Below are positions 8,353 to 12,122 of a stretch of DNA of 12,122 nt, piece after piece; positions within the stretch are counted from its first letter, which is position 1; every line of letters starts with the position of its first letter. A program made the position numbers and the translations under genes. The notes under the pieces were generated by a model that was given only the letters and a program-made list of their open reading frames with translations, had not been told where the DNA came from and ran no database searches. Source of the DNA: Phoronis ovalis (lineage: Eukaryota > Phoronida > Phoronidae); NCBI GenBank assembly GCA_028565635.1, contig JAOXYB010047569.1, positions 1-12,122 of the forward strand, written 5' to 3'.

Positions 8353-11263
8353 TCACAGATCACATTTATTTACTAAAACTGCTGGGGATGACTGTTGTAA
8401 TTGTTTGTCTCTTTTTCTGTGCATAAGAGTTTGAGCTCCTCTGTAGATTTCTTTCAGAATTGGTAATCTAGGCCATGAGTGCTGGAAAAGCAATAATTAT
8501 ATGGATTACAAATGGGAGTTAATTAACAAAGGAGTATATGTCAAATGGACAAAGTTCTTTATCATAAATATGGTATGTAAAAGAGATATACATGTATAAA
8601 AGGATGTCCCCCAGGGGTGTCCTAGAAAGCCTGTTTATTAGTAGCCACAGCCACTCATAACTTTAATTCTTAGTATCTTCACTCTTCTTTATTTCAATTT
8701 AGTGTAGATTGATGTATTTGTAGCATGTTTCTTGAAAAATTAGAACACCTGTTTTATGCCATAAAGATTCCATCAACTTACATATAATTGCAATGAGTCT
8801 CCATGTTGCACATATGCAGTCCTTGGGTACAGTTGATTAACACATGATACTCACTATATTTTATCTGTTTCAAATGAATAATGTTCGAAAATAGTCATAA
8901 AACTGCCTTATCTCATATCATTTAATGTATAAGTTAATGTACTTTGATAAGTGCAAGCCCTCTGAAACATGTCTGTAAACTTTATCCATGTTTCTGAATA
9001 ATTTTCTGTGAACTGTGTTTAGAATGGAGCAATAAAATATCTCAACAAAAAAAAAATCAGTAATATACATAAACTGAAATACTTACAGCAAATAATGGAA
9101 TGAGTTTCTGCTCTGTTCTATAATTAAGTAATATCGCCAGGTAAAATATCACCCGGTGCTACAAGAAACAAAGAAGTTGCAACAGGGTTACAACACTTAT
9201 ATATCTAACAATTGTTGTAGTATCTTTCAGTAGCATCTTGCTTTGCAGGTTTTTCATATTTCTATACTGCGTGACAAAGGACAAAACACAGTAATGGATG
9301 TAGTCAAGAGACACTTTTACATGTATTAATAAATATAAGTAGCAAACAGCAAGCACCTTCAGAAATCATAATAATAAGTGAAATTCAAGTAATGTATCTA
9401 ATACCAACCATTGTTATTCCTTCATTGATAATAATATCTTTAATATGACTAGCATCAAAAAACTGAATGAGTTGTCTGCCAGAGGCGAATGTTGTTGTTA
9501 TCTGTACTCCAAGCGATGAAATTACCAGTAGGGATTCTAGAATAAGAAACAAACTGTGATACATAGATAATGCAATAAACAATTTGGGAATAGATAGGGG
9601 AGAATTATTATAGTCTTTTATTGCAATAATTATTTCAAATTCTTGAGTTGGGCTGGTTATACCAAAAACTGGCCGAATACAGTCCAACGTCTACTACAAT
9701 GTTAAACTAATTGACCCATCAACAAATTCATGTGTTTAATAAGATGATGTGTCATATGGTTCTCTGTAGATCTTGGGTTCAAGCATAGTGCCACTGGATT
9801 GTATGGATGACTTGTGAGCTATCAGCATCATACGGTATGGTAACAACAGCTCCTTCCAATGTCAGTAACTGTGTTTGTTTTTTTTTGTCCCATTCTTTTC
9901 TTCACAGCAACATTTGCTGTACGTGTCATTCAAGTAACGTCGCAACTGTTAAATAAAGGTCACAAAATAATGGTACGTACCTTGTTTTACCTTGAAATGC
10001 AATTTGAGAAAAATTCCTAGTATTAGTACAGCAACTAGACACCACAAAATATTGACATCCTAAAAGAACAGAGCTGGATTGTAATTTGATTTGATAGATG
10101 AAATCTTAAAGTAATCTCTTTGCATCATGTTGACGTTGTTGTGGTACTTTCTTCTGGTTCAAGGACTTAGCAGATATCTTATTCTCTTTCAACCTTACGG
10201 TTTGTAATCATTCAAAATGTTTCATGATTTAGCTACGTACACATCGCGATACACCCCGGGCCCAAAATATTCCTTTCCAATGGATTTCAGGATTCAAAAA
10301 CTATTCCCAAAATATACCACAGAGGTGTAAATGGTACCCCAAAAATATACTAAAATTCCCAAAGCCAGCTTCACATCCCCATCAGCTCCATACACTAGAG
10401 GGCCCCTCCCTGGATAATAACAAACTATATATAAGACCATTGCTGTATGAAGATTTTCATCAAACAGTTATGGGTTTTTGCTAATTTGGAAAGACGATAG
10501 ATTTTGACTAGGAAAATGCTAGGACCAATATATCTGATATTGGCTCTGTGAACCGCGGCCATATGACTGGAACTATGTGTACAGTATACTAACTGTAAAT
10601 TTCTAAAACTTGCACAGTAACGAAATTAAAACAGTTAGGAACAGTGTCAAAGAGGTTATACATACTATGGGATATAGTATATATTTCAACCTGGACGCTC
10701 CCAATGGGGTATATTTTTTAGCTCACTGCTAACTGGTCCCGAAAATCTAACAACGGATTCCGAAGGGGTATGTTTTTAGCCATGTTTAATTATAAAGTTT
10801 TTTTTTGTCATGGGTTTTACTATAGGGGTATGTTTTAGACATCTTTTCTGACAAGGGGTTATGTTTTTGTCATAGCTGGCTTGTAAGGCTGTAACGGGTA
10901 TAGGGTTTTGAGCCCTGGGCCTCACCCCTGTAGACTGCATCATCAATTGGGCAATTAAGTAGTAACCCCCGGGGATATTTTTGAGTAAATACATGCACGA
11001 AGTCAAAGTAACCCATGAACAGTTCTTCTTATAAATAAGGTTACCTGGGTATGAAGTCCTATACTGAACGCTAAAATATTTAGAACAATCCAGTATTTTA
11101 ACCACCTCCGAAATGAAAAGGTTACTTGTTTCATGACAAATTCTTGACAAGTAAATGTGTGATGATCATGTATTCTGAATATCCAACCGTTTGTGTCATC
11201 GTGTTCATTTTTTACGAATGACGAACCTTCACTGTAATGTTTGCCATTCATTGTGAATAGCAT
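8353..11263 (-). CDS. PIGH: PIGH, GPI-GlcNAc transferase subunit H, complete five-exon gene
   Basis: PIG-H is a subunit of the ER membrane complex (with PIG-A, C, P, Q, Y) that moves GlcNAc from UDP-GlcNAc to phosphatidylinositol, the first step of GPI-anchor synthesis. Coding exons in transcription order are 11263-11045, 10059-9981, 9536-9409, 9158-9087 and 8481-8353. All introns are GT-AG, phases agree (0, 1, 0, 0), and the product is 208 residues plus TGA; vertebrate PIG-H is about 190. Residues 54-70 and 75-95 are two hydrophobic segments forming the expected membrane hairpin. The conserved PIG-H domain follows from about residue 96, with ESLLVISSLGVQ, FASGR and KDIIINEGITM, then VIFYLAILL in exon 4; these closely match the vertebrate protein. 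The C-terminus is basic and Gln-rich. An in-frame TAA lies just before the first ATG; a second ATG at 11251 (residue 5) has the better context and may be the true start. Identification is by recall and is strong. Confidence 0.93.
8640..9056 (+). mobile_element. Retroposon-like 3' end in PIGH intron 4, antisense to the gene
   Basis: On the plus strand, AATAAA at 9031-9036 is followed 10 bases later by a pure A-run at 9047-9056, the arrangement left by reverse transcription of a polyadenylated RNA. The preceding few hundred bases are less AT-monotonous than the neighbouring introns but encode nothing I recognise. The left boundary is a guess, and I see no clear target-site duplication. A 3'-truncated LINE or SINE, or a retroposed UTR, would fit; a chance A-run is also possible. 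Confidence 0.3.
9537..9980 (-). other. PIGH intron 2
   Basis: This 444-bp GT-AG intron lies between exon 2 and exon 3. The exon 3 frame stays open leftwards in transcription into the intron for some 50 codons (minus-strand frame to 9687), but the product there does not resemble PIG-H and the AG at 9538-9537 gives the correct join (codon GAA, residue 100). There is a T-run near 9878-9887. No other element is seen. Confidence 0.65.
10250..10985. repeat. Degenerate GGGGTATGTTTTT repeat cluster in PIGH intron 1
   Basis: Variants of GGGGTATGTTTTTAG occur at 10706, 10765, 10825, 10855, 10894 and 10971 on the plus strand. Reverse-oriented relatives (ccaaaatatacc, ccccaaaaatatac) occur at about 10306 and 10337. 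The cluster is bounded by accccggg-type sequences near 10255 and cccccgggg near 10966, in opposed orientation. Spacing is irregular (30 to 75 bases), so this is a decayed foldback element or minisatellite rather than a fresh array. It fills most of the 985-bp intron and encodes nothing. Confidence 0.5.
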
Positions 11264-11380
11264 AACTTGTTAAAAACCATTCAAATTATTCGAAACCTTA
11301 TTTTATGCCAGATTTTGAGTTATAATATGTGCCAGTCTTTCAGCAAGGACCGGAACGAGGCAATTTAAAGATGGCGGACG
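11264..11380. promoter_or_regulatory. Probable bidirectional promoter between PIGH and a plus-strand gene
   Basis: Only 107 bp separates the PIGH ATG (11263, minus) from an ATG in ideal start context on the plus strand (11371). The gap contains ACCGGAAC at 11349-11356, like an ETS/GABPA site, and AAGATGGCGG at 11369-11378, like a YY1 site overlapping the plus-strand ATG. Both motif types are known from TATA-less, often bidirectional promoters of housekeeping genes, which PIGH is. I see no clear TATA box facing either way. The motifs are read directly; promoter activity is inferred. Confidence 0.5.
11371..11380 (+). CDS. Putative first coding exon (Met-Ala-Asp plus one base) of an unidentified divergent gene
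   Basis: The sequence AAAGATGGCGGACG is followed directly by GTAAGG, a consensus splice donor. The ATG has A at -3 and G at +4, the preferred animal start context. It would encode Met-Ala-Asp and end in phase 1. Without splicing the frame stops after 26 codons, which favours the splice reading. I found no convincing second exon before position 12122, so the partner gene cannot be identified. The alternative is that ATGGCGG is only a YY1-type promoter element of PIGH. Confidence 0.35.
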
Positions 11381-11913
11381 GTAAGGTAGTGTTTGGGTTA
11401 TTGTTTGATAATTTGGGGGATGATTCGTGGAATATTGCTAGACTAGGGTGATGTATCTCGGACTATCGTGTAATTGCTAATATGAAACAGGTGAAAAAAC
11501 CTCAAAGCGAGCTCAGATGCTTGTATTGATTTGACTTCCCAATTGCTTATTGCGCGTAAAATCATGCTTAACTCCTTAAGCCTTAACCGTAGTCCTGGTT
11601 CATGATGTCTAGCTCTTGATAATCTCACCAGTCAGACTATCAAGAGCTAGTGCTAGACATCATGAACAAGGACTAGCTTAACCGTTAACGTTTCTGTGTT
11701 TTACTTTATAATCAGTTAATGACATCACGTATTTAGAATCATGATTCACGAGCCCTGCTGTCTGTTAAAAAGTAATAATTGATGCAACCAATTTGCCAAC
11801 AAATCGTTCTTTATTCGGTTTATTTATTAACTTGTTATTGAAATATATTTAAAAGCGGATAAAAAAGGTGTGCTGGGTGCTGGCTTATTGAAAGGAACGG
11901 ATAAACCTGTAAG
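11381..11913. other. Non-coding stretch right of the bidirectional promoter
   Basis: This would be intron 1 of the putative plus-strand gene. Apart from the foldback element (11582-11685) and the first bases of the tandem array, I see no exon or RNA gene. A minus-strand open frame at 11443-11628 is partly made by the foldback arm and is not a gene. Confidence 0.45.
11582..11685. mobile_element. Small foldback (MITE-like) element with 9-bp target-site duplication
   Basis: Two long arms pair: 11590-11621 and 11638-11675, both based on TAGTCCTTGTTCATGATGTC then TAGCTCTTGATA, with a 16-base spacer. The right arm has six extra bases (ACTAGC) and there is one other mismatch near the outer end. The element is flanked by an exact 9-base direct repeat, CTTAACCGT, at 11582-11590 and 11677-11685, the footprint of a transposase-made staggered cut. 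At about 86 bp it is far too small to encode anything. TSDs of 8-10 bp are known for Mutator-like, Merlin and hAT families; I cannot choose among them. Confidence 0.75.
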
Positions 11914-12122
11914 AGCTCACAAAGACCGCCTGTGTCCAATGCCTTGTATGGCTGGTCCATGTTAAAAAATATGTCACACAGACCGACTGTACTCTGTAGC
12001 CTTGAAATGATTGGTCCTTGTTGAAAATTATGTCACAAAGACCGTCCGTGTCCAATGCCTTGTATGGCTGGTCCATGTTAAAAAATATGTCACACAGACC
12101 GACTGTACTCTGTAGCCTTAAA
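11914..12122. repeat. Start of a tandem (satellite-like) array, 116-bp period made of two diverged half-units
   Basis: Anchors recur at fixed distances: AAAGACCG at 11921 and 12037, and ACAGACCG at 11978 and 12094, each 116 bp apart. The long segment from about 11931 to 11999 is repeated almost exactly from 12047 to 12115. The two alternating half-units (57 and 59 bp) share GACCG, a TGGTCC core, TTAAAAAATATGTCAC-like sequence and the general order, so the array is a dimer-based tandem repeat. Its left edge is at about 11914; it runs out of the window on the right. Open frames crossing it are by-products of the periodicity. Confidence 0.85.

Noticed and set aside
8601-8623. Near-palindrome AGGATGTCCC next to CCAGGGGTGTCCT
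   Set aside because: Pairing is interrupted by mismatches and leaves almost no loop; it is isolated and not flanked by duplications.
10776-11150. Minus-strand 124-codon open frame overlapping PIGH exon 1
   Set aside because: It is in a different frame from the recognisable PIGH exon 1 and runs into the repeat cluster; the PIGH frame explains the conserved sequence.
11443-11628. Minus-strand 61-codon open frame
   Set aside because: Part of it is the foldback arm; no homology or splice evidence.
11885-12076. Minus-strand open frame with an internally repeated peptide
   Set aside because: The repetition comes from the 116-bp tandem array, not from a repeat protein.
1-12122. Search for a new multi-gene system, CRISPR array, phage or viral genes
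   Set aside because: The window is explained by two ordinary animal genes plus repeats. No regularly spaced repeats of CRISPR type, no operon-like gene cluster and no recognisable viral or toxin gene were seen.

Overview
The window is animal (metazoan) nuclear DNA, very AT-rich. It carries two spliced protein-coding genes on the minus strand, separated and interrupted by non-coding DNA and decayed repeats. Exon ends follow GT-AG rules (mostly GTAAGT-type donors) and reading phases are conserved across every intron I placed. The gene content (PIGH, plus a CCDC175-like cilium/testis-type coiled-coil gene), short introns and small MITE-like repeats suggest an invertebrate such as a mollusc, annelid, hemichordate or similar. 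I cannot name the species. There is no prokaryotic operon, CRISPR array, phage or defence system here.

Layout from left to right. Positions 1-96 hold a charged open frame on the plus strand that could be the edge of another exon. Positions 1415-6538 (minus) hold the first ten coding exons of a CCDC175 orthologue, with 377 complete codons; its 3' half is expected to lie left of the window. Its introns contain two diverged copies of one interspersed repeat (about 121-410 and 2461-2690) and a decayed inverted-repeat element (5343-5644). Positions 6539-8352 are intergenic. Positions 8353-11263 (minus) hold a complete five-exon PIGH gene, predicted at 208 residues, encoding a subunit of the GPI-GlcNAc transferase that starts GPI-anchor synthesis in the ER. 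PIGH intron 1 holds a degenerate GGGGTATGTTTTT repeat, and intron 4 holds a plus-strand sequence ending in AATAAA and an A-run, like a retroposed 3' end.

To the right of PIGH, about 110 bp separates its start codon from a plus-strand ATGGCGGACG followed at once by a consensus splice donor. With an ETS-like and a YY1-like motif in the gap, this looks like a compact bidirectional promoter whose plus-strand partner gene continues beyond the window. Further right are a small foldback element flanked by 9-bp direct repeats (11582-11685) and the start of a tandem array with a 116-bp period (about 11914 to the window end).

PIGH and CCDC175 lie head to tail on the same strand, but nothing suggests they act together. 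All homology statements come from recognition of the translated exons, not from a database search.
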